Shown piece by piece: positions 24,051 to 35,875 of a stretch of DNA of 64,000 nucleotides. The notes under the pieces are model-generated. The model was not told where the DNA came from. It ran no database searches and saw only the letters and a program-made list of their open reading frames with translations. A program made the translations under genes and the position numbers. This stretch comes from Mesodorylaimus sp. YZB2_4. Lineage: Eukaryota > Nematoda > Enoplea > Dorylaimida > Dorylaimidae. The stretch lies in NCBI GenBank assembly GCA_030248295.1, contig JASANH010000494.1, positions 62,001 to 126,000 of the forward strand, in the 5' to 3' direction. Position 1 is the stretch's first letter. Each line of letters starts with the position of its first letter.

Positions 24051-25236
24051 TGTAAACGCCAGCTCTCTCATTTCTGGAAGTCCAGAGTTATGATGGATGT
24101 TCATGGCAATGCATTTGACCTGGCCAGATAGCGAGGAAGCCGGCCGCAAACAGGGTCAACATCGAGGGCGACAATGGTAGACTCATGCAGACAACAGCCA
24201 CGCGTGCGCCACACGCCCGCGCAGTGGCCATCTCCTCCGCAATGTGCCGAAATGGTGCATTGTGGTAAGAAAAGACATCCAACAAGTCTCTTTGATGTCT
24301 AGAAATAAGAGCGTAGGCGTACACTGGCGTCCGATTTTTCCAAAGACTGAGCATTTTGGATGTCCAGCACGCGATTTCGTCTACTGTCATCCAACTGTCT
24401 ATATTTGCATAGGCTTTTTAAAGTCACCCCTTTAAAAGCATCTGGACAACTCATCAGCAGTGGAGGAGGGTCTGGGTGAAACACGGAAACCCTGATCGTG
24501 AGACACGAAAAGGGCTTATACGCGAGCATGGTAAATGCGGATAGAATACAGAAAGCGCGGAACTGACGCTCGAAAAGTTGCAAGCCACGCAAATCGAGCC
24601 TAAATATGTCGCAAAGTATTTCTAGTTTGTAGTTTTTCTGAAAAATTCCTCATGACTAGTATTGCTAACTGCTCTAATCTTCAAGTGATTTTTATTCAGC
24701 TTATAAAATCTAAAACTTTGCACAGCGCGTTTATAAGTAATTCCGTGTCATAACTTCAATGAGCAGTCGCGGCTTTGGATTATCGGGTAAGTAAAGTCAG
24801 TTTTATTCTGTTTCCTGCATATACCTTGGGCGTCTGTGCATGTGCGCTAAGTAACTTGCAAAATATCCTGCTATGAGTCCGACAAGTAAGGTTTGTGCTA
24901 CCTGGCAGATTTCTTTATTGCCGTTACCTGTCATTTCGAAGACACCGAACCCTGTATTTAATTTTTAAGGCATCGATAAAGGTCAATCATGTGCTTTAAT
25001 TTTAAAAAACTACCACCAATGCCGCAATTGAGTGACCCATCCGAAATTTGAACCGCAGAACTTACAAAACATCTGAGATAGAAGGGCGTGTCTCGTTAGC
25101 CAGGTTTTCCAAGGAGCAAACTGTCATCGCATATTCCAGGCCCATTTCCTTTATTGTCTTTATTGGCGTTACTGTTTCTATTGTTCGCTCTATGTTATAA
25201 AACCTAAAAAAGCAGCATTCTTTTTTTAAAACCGAG
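24051..25236. other. No recognised gene; weak open frames
   Basis: Minus-strand frames 24088-24390 and 24299-24592 have hydrophobic stretches (LSPSMLTLFAAGFLAIW; FCILSAFTMLAYKPFSC) that could be membrane segments of a broken gene, but no family was recognised. At 24761, ATGAGCAGTCGCGGCTTTGG is followed by GGTAAGTAAA, a possible short first exon on the plus strand. Confidence 0.3.
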
Positions 25237-25238
25237 TA

Positions 25239-25763
25239 CAGTCGAGTTCGCTTAGTATCACCAGCTTTAGGCGGGAAGAAAACGTAACTATATCCGGACT
25301 GTGAATAAAACCGAAGTAAACTCTAGAATGGCAAAACTTTTAATTTTATGCGTTTTATCGCCATTTCGTACCATTTTCATATATCCCTCGCGTTTAGAAA
25401 AGACGAAACGCTTTTTCAAAAGCTTTTATAACTAAAGAAATCAAATTATGAGGATCAGTTAGATCAATGACCAAAAAGGTGCCATACGCCTTCATGCGAG
25501 CGTTTTCTTCTGAGAAATCCTAGTTTTTGACGATTTTGCACTTGTTTCAGACTGCCGAGAGTGTAAATGTGACGCTTTTTCAATATTTATTCCGCCTGGC
25601 AAAGAAATTTATGTGATAATGAACGGACTGGGACAAAGTCAGCGTGATAATAAGCTAACCAAAAAATAAACACGGAGTATAAGAAAAAATTCCGGACTTG
25701 AAAAACCTTTCATAATAACTGGACTGTGACATTCTTCGGTGTGACTATAGGTGGCCCCGACTG
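25239..25763. mobile_element. 525-bp non-autonomous pogo/Tigger-like MITE
   Basis: The left end CAGTCGAGTTCGCTTAGTATCACC and the right end GGTGTGACTATAGGTGGCCCCGACTG form imperfect TIRs starting CAGTCG. Both are flanked by TA (25237-25238; 25764-25765). Words ATATCCGGACTGTGA and ACTGGACTGTGACATT recur inside. No transposase is encoded. The first six bases are shared with the Tigger element at 22815, which suggests related mobilising enzymes. Confidence 0.75.
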
Positions 25764-25765
25764 TA

Positions 25766-26275
25766 TAACCTGCCCTTGGTTGGCATACATGGTCGGATGA
25801 AGAGGCTGCATGAATAGGCTAGAAGGCTCGCGCCGCAAAGAGTGGTGAAATATAGTTCAGGATTAAAGCGAAAATTCGAATATCTCATGAACGGCTCGAC
25901 ATAAGTTTTTAATTTTCGATTCAGAATTAGCGCGAAAAACTAGTTCAGATTTTTTTATGTAAAATTGAGAGCTCAGAAAAAAGGTTCAGGAGTGGGTATT
26001 TGAGTCCTCAGACTACGGCTCTTGAAGCTTGCTCATACAATTTTTGATGCTAAGGCACGGGAGTCACAAAAATTTTATTGAGAGTTAGGGCGTTAAATTT
26101 TCACATATCACAACGATCGAACACTTTTAAAAAAAGTTTTGCGGGATGTTCCTTTAGAAATCGAGTTTGCACAAGAAAGCTCCGTTGTGTCTTCTTCACC
26201 GCTCATGTGCTCATAGAATTTCCATATCGAAATGAGAGGTCGAACCTAACATAAAGACTGACCTAATCCTTCCAG
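25766..26275. other. No gene recognised; presumed 5' flank or intron of the channel gene
   Basis: A/T-rich sequence that ends in a good acceptor (AATCCTTCCAG, to 26275) for the Ser/Thr-rich exon. A membrane-spanning first exon expected for a DEG/ENaC protein was not found here. Confidence 0.3.
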
Positions 26276-29200
26276 TCGAAAAAAGTCGTAATTTCCCTCT
26301 GGTCATTCGAAACGTTTTTCCCGAAACGTCAAACAGCTCATCTGCTGGTATTCAAACTTCGACAAGCACAACAATCAATCGCATATTTTCAACAATTTTA
26401 ATGACCACTCTAACAACTCTAATAACTCCAACAACTTTGGCAACCAATTCCACAATTTCGACAAGCACAGCATACACTCCCACAACTTTGAAAAGCAAAC
26501 CAACCACTTTTACAACTGCGACAAACACATTGGCTGGTACTACAGCTACAATAAGTGGAGCGGCTAGCACCACAAATTCGACGAGTGTAGCAGCCATTAC
26601 CACGACTGCAACACCCACAGTGACTGCTTTAACACCTCCAACAGGTACAGTAAGCAGCCCCACAACTTCAAAAAGCACTGTTTACACTGCACCAGCTTCA
26701 GCAAGTGCACTGATCATGCGTGCAACTCTTGAAAGCGCTGTTATCACCACAACAGCTGCAACATTCACACTAACCACCTCGATAACTCCAGCAAATACCA
26801 GTACAACCAAGATAGCTTCAACAGTTACATCACCAACTCCCACATACTCAACAAGCACTGGGGCTTTCACAGCAGCTCAAACAAGTGCACTAATCACTCC
26901 TGCAATTTGAAAAAGGACTGATACCTCCACAAGTACTTTAACAAAAGACTACTTCACTTCAACAGCTTCAACAAGTTTTGTCACCTCTACAGCGGCCGTT
27001 CCGGCAGCCTTGAATACCGCCTTAAAAATTCAGCCACATTCGACCAGTGTGGTTACCACTTCACAAAATTTAACAAGTGTTGCCATCACTACAGCTACCA
27101 CTTCAAAAATTTTAACTAATGATGAACCCACATTGACAGCTTCTCCTAATTTTGTAACAGCCCCAACATTTTCGTCAATCAAGAAAACCATTCCAGCCAC
27201 TCTTGCCACTTTGACAAACACTCGTACCACCATAAATTTTCTCAACAATTTAACAACAGATTCTTCAAGCTATACAGCAACAGAAATAATCACTCCAACA
27301 TCAACTCCGACAGGCTTTAATGAGGTGGCTGCTACAACAAGTGTAACAGCTGCTAAAGCCACTACAAGTAGGCAAGCAACTGCTATAGCAACTTTCACAA
27401 GCTCTTCCAGTTTTATCAATCCGGTTATTCCTGCACATACCATTACTACAGCAAACCGAGAAACAACTTCTTTGCCAAGTCAAAAAGCTTTAGCCAATCA
27501 TGTAGGTGCTTCGACGCCTAGCATGGGGCCGGCTGCAGCAGACAGTTCAGCATCATATTAGGGTTCAAAAACATTTCCCTCAGGGAGCAATTTTACATTC
27601 TTCCCAGCTGATACTCGGAACATCTCCTCAATAAGTACTACCTCCACTGGAATCGCTGATGCAAGCGAAAATACCTTCCCTCAACAAAGTATTGTGGCGA
27701 TGCCTGCTACTGATTCGACGAGCAATGACACTACAATGGCATTTTTTACATATATGCACCCATCACATGGTACAAGAACGACTACACTTACAGATACGGA
27801 GTTTCCCTCGAGCATTTCCAAGAATGCAGCAAGTATTTCAATTTCGCACACCACAACAGCAACTGCCCTTGAAGGAAGGCCTGAAAAAATCATTACCTAA
27901 TCAGAACAGATATACAAAACAAATACTGACATAGAGTTCCCTCTAACAGCATCTATGAGTTCTATGAGTATTGCTGGAACGAGCTCACTTAGAACAACAT
28001 CGCTTTCAACAAACGCTCTAAATTAACACGTTTCACCAACAACGACACTAACCACAGCTGATGAGAGTGTATCAACTGATAATAATGAGAACACACGTGC
28101 AGCGAGTAGAAAAACTGTGGAACCTATTGCTTTTGCACCAGCGTCCTCAATCATGTCGACTTTCCTGAATGCAATCCAAACAGAAACCGAAATTCCTGAA
28201 GCTGCTCCGCCAACTTCATCAAGCCCTTTAAATCCTCTAGCCTCATCGCCAAACAAGGCAAATCTCCTAATGCAGACATTTCTAGATCAAGAGAAATACC
28301 ACATGGAGTCCATTCACGCGTAAGCGAATTAGCTTCTAGTACTGTTTCTGTGAGTATGACATTTTCCGACGATGCTGCCTTCCCATCAACTAGAAGCTAC
28401 AGCCAAACTGCAAAATCTAGCAGCCTGATGTCGAAATTTACAACAGCTGAAGCCAGTTTAACAATCAACTCTGAAGTGGTTCCAACTAGACTGCCTTCTC
28501 CATACATCTGTGCCTCAACTTCACTCTCATCGATTGAGTCGGAAGCTGAACTTAGTCCAGCGGTTTTTTCAATTTCGGGCCAGCTCTTGTCTGCCTTAAA
28601 AACATCATATCCAGCTCTAACCTAGAGTCGCACATCAAGCAGTTCACCAAGTATGCTGTCGTCAGAATCACTACATCTTACGAGCATCACAGCAGCCCGG
28701 GCTTTAAGCGTCTTCAGCAAGATAGAGTCCCACGCTCATCTCACAGAGTTAATATCTCAAACGGATCCCTTCTCTAATGCTCAGTCTGCAAACTCTGCAA
28801 GCACTTATTCCTTACTTTCAACCGGTGTACCATTTTCGCTCTTGAATTATGTTGCTCCTACACCACTCAATGACACGTTTCCATTATTGATCTCCTCATC
28901 ACTATCAAATTTGTTGAATGTTACAGAGGCAGGGTCAAGTTTCATTGCTTCACCGAATATTGATCTTTTTACGTTGGCTCCTAGTTATTCTTTGTCGACT
29001 GGCTCCGTTGCCTCGCGTGCACCTGACTAAAACAATACAGAGGAAGGGTCAGGTTTTTATAGTCCACCGAATACTGGTCTTTTGAAATCGGCTCCTAGCG
29101 ATCCTTTGTCGACTGATCGTGAGTCCTCGCCTTCTCCAGCCTATATTATCATACAGAATAGACAATACAATCCTAACTCCAGTTCACATAGCACCAAACG

Positions 29201-29640
29201 CACCAGCGAGTACACCCTCCAAAGATATACTTGTACCGACAGCTTCTTTTGGACCCACTGAAAAGACGATAATACATTCATACATTTAATCAGTTCGCTT
29301 GGAAAGAGGGATGGAAGACAATTTACTCCTGCGACCATAGCGACAATCGATATTTCAACAGTTACGGTTTTGCAAACGTTGAAGACAAAGACCGCATTCC
29401 TTGAGACGGACAAATTTAATAGTACGAATTCAGCACAGGTCTTTAGCTCGAAAGATCTGCAAAATCAATTTGCTTCTCCGACAAACTTGCCAGAGGATGA
29501 GCTAGCAAAAGCAGCAGCCATGGCGAAGACTATCACTGAAACCCTTGATGATGCAAGTTTAAGTTACTCTTGAAACTTATCACCTCGCTCCTTCAGTATT
29601 GATAATTGTCACCTCGCTTACTCAAAGATCATTGCTCTGC
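26276..29640 (+). repeat. Mucin-like Thr/Ser/Ala-rich coding repeat
   Basis: Imperfect repetition of ACA ACT, GCA ACA, TCG ACA and ACA AGC-type codons gives phrases such as TTLTTLITPTTLATNSTIST. It is highly O-glycosylatable by composition. A 117-bp duplicated block is visible at its distal end (28920-29010 against 29035-29125: TACAGAGG.AGGGTCA..TTT...CACCGAATA.TG.TCTTTT). The antisense frames through it are Val-rich shadows. Confidence 0.7.
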
Positions 29641-30244
29641 AGATAAAATCGGACACAGGCGCTTTGGTAGCAACTGCACAAGACATGCTTGCTTACGCTG
29701 TCTCTTCTCTTCTGTTGGAGGCGGCTGTGAAAGCTGGATACAACATAACAGAGACCGTAACGAGGTGCAGATATAATGGCATGTCTTGTTCCCATGGGTG
29801 AGTTATTATGATGCAACTTCATTGCACCAGTATTGATTTCACTGAAGCTGTGACCCTATTGTGTAGCGTTGAGTACAAGTAACGATACAGCTTCAGGGCA
29901 GCCTAACAAATGCCAGTTTTCGCTTCTCTTATCAGAGATTTCAATCTACATGTCGACCCTAACTTTGGAAACTGCTACACCTTCAATGCCAATGGTGAGA
30001 AACCAGTAGCTACACAAGCTGGTGAAGGCAGACGTAATAATACCTGCATCAGTAAGTTATTTTATCACGCCCTCGTTTAACTAGGCTTGTCGGTTGGCTA
30101 TGTTGTCATTGTCGATGAATACATGTCTTTTGTGTAGTCTGCCGGTGTTCGAGTCTTTATACATGATCCAAATCAGCCAATATTCCTGGGCGTTCTTGTT
30201 TTAATGTGCCAAGCGGATACAGGACATTTGTTTCAATCAAAAAG
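26276..30244 (+). pseudogene. DEG/ENaC-like channel, giant Ser/Thr-rich stalk plus first half of ectodomain (decayed)
   Basis: From the acceptor at 26275 the plus strand reads Ser/Thr/Ala-rich codons for about 3.3 kb and passes without a splice site into a DEG/ENaC ectodomain at about 29640: YNITETVTRCRYNGMSCSHG. After an intron (29798-29935), exon 29936-30051 gives DFNLHVDPNFGNCYTFNANG, the family's hallmark. After a 33-nt intron (30052-30084) it reads YVVIVDEYMSFV, an in-frame TAG (30135), SAGVRVFIHDPNQPIF, then after a one-base frame change VPSGYRTFVSIKK to a GTAAGT donor at 30245. These channels are sodium-permeable trimers with two membrane segments. In-frame stops at 26908, 27559, 27898, 28024, 28623, 29028, 29571 and 30135, and frame changes near 28300 and 29130, argue for a pseudogene. 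Fusion of the stalk with the channel is inferred from the shared frame. Confidence 0.7.
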
Positions 30245-31020
30245 GTAAGTGCGACAAGTATTCTTGGTCTTTATTGGACATAGGGGAAGAATCTCTAACG
30301 AGACACCTCGACCTAGTATCCTCAAACTCTTTTGGAAGCCCACGACCACACCAAAAAAACCACACCTAGAGTATGAATAAATTTCTCGCATTTCCATGAT
30401 GACGTCCCCGCAAACACAAATCTTCATCTCCACAATCACAAACTCACCAAAATCTACAGGGCTATGCATCAAGTGCTGTGGAAGTTATGGTATAAGTTTA
30501 TGCTTACGTCGTTAGCTACGACAAATTTCACATCGCGAAGCCTCTTTGCGAACTGATTAAATTTTTTAAAGATTCACAGCGAAGCGCTGCCCCCCTCCTT
30601 CCGGCCATTCGCAACCCCGCCGTTTGAAGCTCCGAAGTACAATTACAATACAACGTCTTACTCTACGGAAGTGGGTTCCAGTTTTAATCAAGCTGTGCGT
30701 GAGCAGGTCCATAAAGCTGTATTTAAAAGATGCCTCTGAAGCTGTTCTTAAAACACTTCGACCCCGAATGGAATGGTGCACCGTGCACCACTTTTTGGCG
30801 CTAATTAGCACACTAATTAGTAAGGTTATAATGTTGCCAATGCCACAGCGAGATAGCGCAACATTTAATCTCTCGAAATCCTTCAGGAATCCTCTCAAAT
30901 ATGTTCCTGGAAGGCTCCAGACCCTCTTGATTAGGACCCACTTTTCGCCTATATTTCGCCATTACGCCTTTTTCTCCGTTCAAGGCGTACCTCGACAAGT
31001 GTCGCTGCTGCACGGTACTT
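30245..31020. other. Intron-like stretch after the 5' half of the channel gene
   Basis: No middle ectodomain exon could be recognised. At 30773-30795 lies ATGGTGCACCGTGCACCA, a palindromic GTGCAC motif that reappears at 37411-37490. Confidence 0.35.
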
Positions 31021-31550
31021 GGTTTAGGGCACCACGTACATGGGTTGGGGCAAGCCCCTGGTGAGGATAGGACGAACGTGGATTCGATAGGACGAACATG
31101 GATTGGGGCACCGCGTACATGGGTTGGGGCAAGCCCGTGGTGAGGATAGGACGTACATGGATTGGGGCACCGCGTACATGGGTTGAGGCAAGCCCGTGGT
31201 GAGGATAGGACGTACATGGATTGGGGCACCGCGTACATGGGTTGGGGCAAGCCCGTGGTGAGGATAGGACGAACGTGGATTCGATAGGACGAACATGGAT
31301 TGGGGCACCGCGTACATGGGTTGGGGCAAGCCCGTGGTGAGGATAGGACGTACATGGATTGGGGCACCGCGTACATGGGTTGGGGCAAGCCCGTGGTGAG
31401 GATAGGACTTACATGGATTGGGGCACCGCGTACATGGGTTGGGGCAAGCCCGTGGTGAGGATAGGACGTACATGGATTGGGGCACCGCGTACATGGGTTG
31501 GGGCATCCCGTGGTGAGGATAGGACTTACATGGATTGGGGCACCACTTTG
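31021..31550. repeat. Minisatellite array A, 59-bp unit
   Basis: The unit begins ATGGATTGGGGCACCGCGTAC, continues ATGGGTTGGGGCAAGCCCG and ends TGGTGAGGATAGGACGTAC (59 bp in total). About eight copies run head to tail, two of them interrupted by a short GAACGTGGATTCGATAGGAC variant. 59 is not a multiple of three, so the long open frames here cycle through all frames and are artefacts. The same unit forms array B at 33.87-34.61 kb, in the same orientation. Confidence 0.95.
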
Positions 31551-31729
31551 GCACCAGCAAGGAAAAATGGTGCAGTTTTTTATATTTCAAATGTTAGAAA
31601 AAAAACGTCCGAGATCGGGAAAAAAACGGTGCCTGATGACCAAAAAAGGAAAAAGTGCAAAGTGCAAAGTGCAAAAAACCCGAGATCGGAATCGAATCAA
31701 ATCAACTGAAATCGTCAAAATCACTCCCA

Positions 31730-33115
31730 ACTATCGTGACCTTCGAACTGCTCTTCCTCCTCTCCCACCTCTTCTTCCTCCTCTCCCACCTCTTCTTCCT
31801 CCTCTTCCACCTCTTTTTCCTGCGCGTGTTCCCAAACGTCGGTGTCGTCGACCTCCTTATCTTCCTCGTCCAGCCTTTCCGCAACGGCTTCCTGTTGATC
31901 CTCGCATTTGGCAAAGACGCGATGTTCCGGTCGTCCTTTACCTGAAGCAGCAAACGGTGTACTCCTCGGGTGTTATGACAAGCACATTTGTTACTAAGCA
32001 TCTTGTAAAATGCACTCGAGAAAATTTGGTCACTCGGAATGCTGTTTTTTCGAATTCTGTCAGCTTTGTCAAATCTCTGCTGCATCTCGACCTCATAACC
32101 CGCTTCTTGGCCCGTCTGCATCCAACGTAAGCTGTCCGTAGTGCACTAGACTCGGCCCCCCTTGGGGCACCACGTCCTATTTGTATGGTCCCCAATCAAT
32201 GTCCTAACCCCTATATCCATACTACTTACCCACAACATCATAGCCCGTTCGGAATAAATCCAAAATTAGTCGGCCGCAGTTGCTGCTGCGCAACGTCATC
32301 AAAACCGACGTCATGCGCCCGCGATGAAACGTCGGGTACAATCCCGTGATCAGTCTCCGCTGTTCGGGCGGTTTTGCCCAATCGGCCACGAAATCGTAAT
32401 CGTGTCCCGAGCCGGAACCGGGGCCATATTCTTCGTTTAGCAACCGCATCAGGTCTCCGCTGGACCAACCCTCTGGAATCGGAGCTAAACGCAGCTTTTT
32501 GTACTTTTGACCGATGTTCTAAAAACCGAAGGGGAAAGCGATTGAGGAAAGGGCAGCTGAGTAAAGCGAATACCGTACATGGGCCATGCGATCCTCGATA
32601 TTGCGCCGCGTAATCGAACCCGCTGGCAATCTGCAAAAGTACAGAGGAAAAGTTAGGAGATATCGCTAGTTATCACCCAGAGAAAATGGATGGGAGATCA
32701 AAAAGAAACGAACTTACTGGTTCACTTTCAGAATCGACACGACGTCGAGCACTTGGTTCAGGCACGATTCGAAAATCACGGTTTTATACTCCGTGTGCCC
32801 GCGCAAAACCGAAGTCATGGAGACTTTGCAGGGAACTTGCAAACCGCCTGGCACAAAACGATTCCGAGCGAGCAGGTACCCAGACGAACCCAGGTGTGCG
32901 ACCTGAAAACAGTATGAATGCACTAGGTGAAGATTGCGATAGCGCCAAGTTACCTGCAGGAAGTTGCCCTTCGCCAGAACCTTGATAAGCTTGGGTTGCA
33001 ATCGATGGCGATTAGCAGCCTCGGCGAGATCGCCATGATACCACACCGTCCAACGCCCCAGCTCGAACTGCGCTTTGTACAAAAGTTTATCGTAAACTTT
33101 GACGGCTCGATCCAT
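31730..33115 (-). CDS. Unrecognised multi-exon gene, acidic C-terminus
   Basis: Minus-strand exons with good splice sites: 33115-32954 (ATG; KVYDKLLYKAQFELGRWTVW), 32902-32718 (LARNRFVPGGLQVP), 32630-32579, 32518-32230 (KKLRLAPIPEGWSSGDLMRL; DFVADWAKPPEQRRLITG), 32131-31942 (CRRAKKRVMRS; VITPEEYTVCC), and a last exon to about 31730 coding a run of Glu (EVGEEEEEVGEEEE) and ending DSWE-stop. Phases agree through the first five exons; the last junction is unresolved. An alternative start at 33265 (MDRKQRPKRS) runs into a stop after a 13-base tandem duplication (AACGAAAATCTGC twice). I do not recognise the family. It lies antisense in the presumed large intron of the channel gene, between the two minisatellite arrays. 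Confidence 0.5.
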
Positions 33116-33119
33116 CACG

Positions 33120-33867
33120 AATAACGTTGTCGACCAGATTTTCGTTGCAGATTTTCGTTTGCATTCGGCTCATCCCTCTCCTCAGAAGATGAGTCCGAGC
33201 CGGCGCTTATGTCGTTCAGAACAGTCGCCGCCGCAACAGACCTTTTGGGCCGTTGTTTTCTATCCATAATCTAAAAAAGAAAAATCACATCAGAAAAACC
33301 GAGAACATAGCATGACTCGACATATTTTCTCGGCATAATCCCAAAATGGCTTGCCCTAAATAGTGCTAAAGCCGTGCATCTAATCATACATCTAGGTATT
33401 TTAGCAACCAGCGACCACGGGCTAATAATCCAACATATCATGTGCACAGTGTACATTTCCTCAAAATTTTTCAAAATTTTGCGATTATGATTTCGTCAAA
33501 ATAATTTTCTAAACAAAGAATCAAGACCTCTCCCGATTTGCACATTCTCCTAGCCGGGAAACCTGCCTGGACAATACACGCCCACGAGACCCACATTAGA
33601 AAAATTCTTTATGAATAAAAAAACACAGCGTACCTCACCAAAATTTATTCACGAATGATAATTGTATCTTGAATATCGGAAACGTAATAATTCAAAAAAA
33701 CCGCTTCAAAATCGATAACGAAATGATAACGAACGATAACGAATTCTCTCCTCTTCAACTTCCGACTCAAGCGAGGATGACGCAAACATGACGCTAAAAC
33801 AAAGACGCCCGCAAAGGACCATTCCAATAAACATGGCCGCCTCCATTACAAATACCTCGAGTGCGCA
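33120..33867. other. Upstream region of the antisense gene
   Basis: Contains the alternative first exon frame ending at 33265 and A/T-rich sequence. A GATAACGAAATGATAACGAACGATAACG microrepeat lies at 33715-33742. No second gene seen. Confidence 0.35.
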
Positions 33868-34614
33868 CGTACGTGGATTGGGGCACCACTTACACTGGTC
33901 AGGGCCTCCCCGTGGTAAGCATAGCACTTACATGGACTGGGGCACCACTTACACTGGTTGGGGCAAGCCCGTGGTGAGGATAGGACGTACATGGATTGGG
34001 GCACCGCGTACATGGGTTGGGGCAAGCCCGTGGTGAGGATAGGACGTACATGGATTGGGGCACCACTTACATGGGTTGGGGCAAGCCCGTGGTGAGGATA
34101 GGACGTACATGGATTGGGGCACCGCGTACACTGGTTGGGGCAAGCCCGTGGTGAGGATAGGACGTACATGGATTGGGGCACCGCGTACATGGGTTGGGGC
34201 AAGCCCGTGGTGAGGATAGGACGTACATGGATTGGGGCACCGCGTACATGGGTTGGGGCAAGCCCGTGGTGAGGATAGGACGTACATGGATTGGGGCACC
34301 ACTTACATGGGTTGGGGCAAGCCCGTGGTGAGGATAGGACGTACATGGATTGGGGCACCGCGTACATGGGTTGGGGCAAGCCCGTGGTGAGGATAGGACG
34401 TACATGGATTGGGGCACCGCGTACATGGGTTGGGGCAAGCCCGTGGTGAGGATAGGACGTACATGGATTGGGGCACCGCGTACATGGGTTGGGGCAAGCC
34501 CGTGGTGAGGATAGGACGTACATGGATTGGGGCACCGCGTACACTGGTTGGGGCAAGCCCGTGGTAAGCATAGCACTTACATGGACTGGGGCACCACTTA
34601 CACTGGTCAGGGCT
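33868..34614. repeat. Minisatellite array B, 59-bp unit
   Basis: About 12 copies of the same 59-bp unit as array A. The first unit and the last unit share a diverged variant (GGTAAGCATAGCACTTAC, then ATGGACTGGGGCACC and CACTGGTCAGGGC), while the centre is nearly uniform. This fits homogenisation of the core with old edges preserved. Apparent open frames of up to 241 codons on the minus strand repeat every 59 residues and are frame-cycling artefacts. Confidence 0.95.
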
Positions 34615-35180
34615 TGTAATGTAGCCTCGCAACATTACCCGTCTTCGTCTAGCTGGGTCAAATGGGTCTGTTGTGACATTTGTGGAAACCCTGGTGGGAG
34701 CAAACGGCCAGAGGGCGCAGCACGTAAGCTGGAATTCTGGGACTTGAGGGAGGGGAGCTATGCTTCCTCTTCGCAATCCACCTGTGACTGGAATCAACTG
34801 AACAAATGAAGCACTAGGATGGATGGCATAGGTTGAAAACGCAGAATAAAAATCCAGTCACACAAAGCTGATTCCATAAAAAATAAAGAACAGAGTAAGG
34901 GCGCCAACTGGCCAAACACGGAAGGCGCCACAAAAAATATGATACACTGCCTAACATGAGTCTTGCCTGAAACTGGGACCGAAGCGTGATGGAAAGATTG
35001 CGGGCAGCAGGTATCTTCGCCAGCCGAACGATTCTGGGTGAGCGGCCTAAAACGAAATGTCAACTATGTACATTCAGAAACATACGAAAACAAGCACGCA
35101 TCTACTGCGTGTGTCCCATTCTCGAATTCCTTGCATGCAGAAGAGGGGTACTGTTACCAACTATGGGCAAGGTCGGCTGG
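34615..35180. other. No gene recognised
   Basis: Frames at 34468-34809 and 34986-35222 (plus) have no domain. Confidence 0.35.
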
Positions 35181-35181
35181 G

Positions 35182-35471
35182 TTAGGGGAGGGGGTTTTGA
35201 GAGGAAGGGTTCAGTGTCCTGACCGGCCAAACAGGGGGTACCCCTCCTACCCCTCCCCCCTTGCCCATACTTGGCTGTAACTCACTTTCATTCAGGAGCT
35301 TTGTCTCGTGACCTCGAAAGAATTGCCTGACGACTTCTCCTTCGCCGAATAGCCAGCACAATCCGTTCGTCCTGCTCGATATTCCTGTTCCCCTAACTGA
35401 TCGAAGTTTCTCAACGAAGGTGTCTGCGCAAGCTTCGAAATCAGAGCTACTTCGCCTTGCTGGCTTGAACC
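35182..35471 (-). other. Possible exon, unknown family
   Basis: On the minus strand, AAAAGGGTTCAAG follows a TTTTTCCCTTTTCAG acceptor near 35471. The open frame reads SSDFEACADTFVEKLRS and WLFGEGEVVRQFFRGHE before GTGAGTTAC near 35280, a possible donor. Another frame is also open, so the reading is not certain. It may belong to the same minus-strand transcription unit as the signal-peptide exon near 36.1 kb. Confidence 0.3.
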
Positions 35472-35875
35472 TGAAAAGGGAAAAATCATACACTCTCAAT
35501 ACGTAAACAAGGACAGCACGCGTTTGTCACCGCATAGGTTAGCCCCAAGGACAAGCTAGCCGCTCGACCAATGCAGAGAGAACATGTATTTCGAGCTGAT
35601 TGAAAACAACACAAGGCAAGATTGAAAAAAGAAACTACTGCCAACTGGAAACACGGTGTACCACAGGTGAAAAAATCACGATTTTTTTCAATTTTGATTT
35701 TTTTAGTCTGAAACTCACAGATTGACTTGAAAAAATTTTCGAAATACCAAAGTTTCTAGCTTGATTTTTTTCAGGATCCCTCACCCGTAGGGTACACCGT
35801 GAGATAAACGGAAATTGGCTCACTTGGCATATTGAATGGCTGATTTGGACCAGCCGCCGGGATACTGTATCCGCA

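Noticed and set aside
24088-24592. Membrane transporter fragment on the minus strand
   Set aside because: Two hydrophobic segments only, no family motif and overlapping frames; not enough to name.
26352-27248. Val-rich minus-strand frames opposite the Ser/Thr-rich region
   Set aside because: Antisense shadow of Thr/Ser/Ala codons; no domain and no splice signals.
30813-31590. Long overlapping minus-strand frames in minisatellite array A (188-191 codons, Cys/Pro-rich)
   Set aside because: They repeat with a 59-residue period because the 59-bp unit cycles through the three frames; no start context or splice sites.
33846-34797. Minus-strand frames of up to 241 codons in minisatellite array B
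   Set aside because: Same 59-bp unit as array A; frame-cycling artefact.
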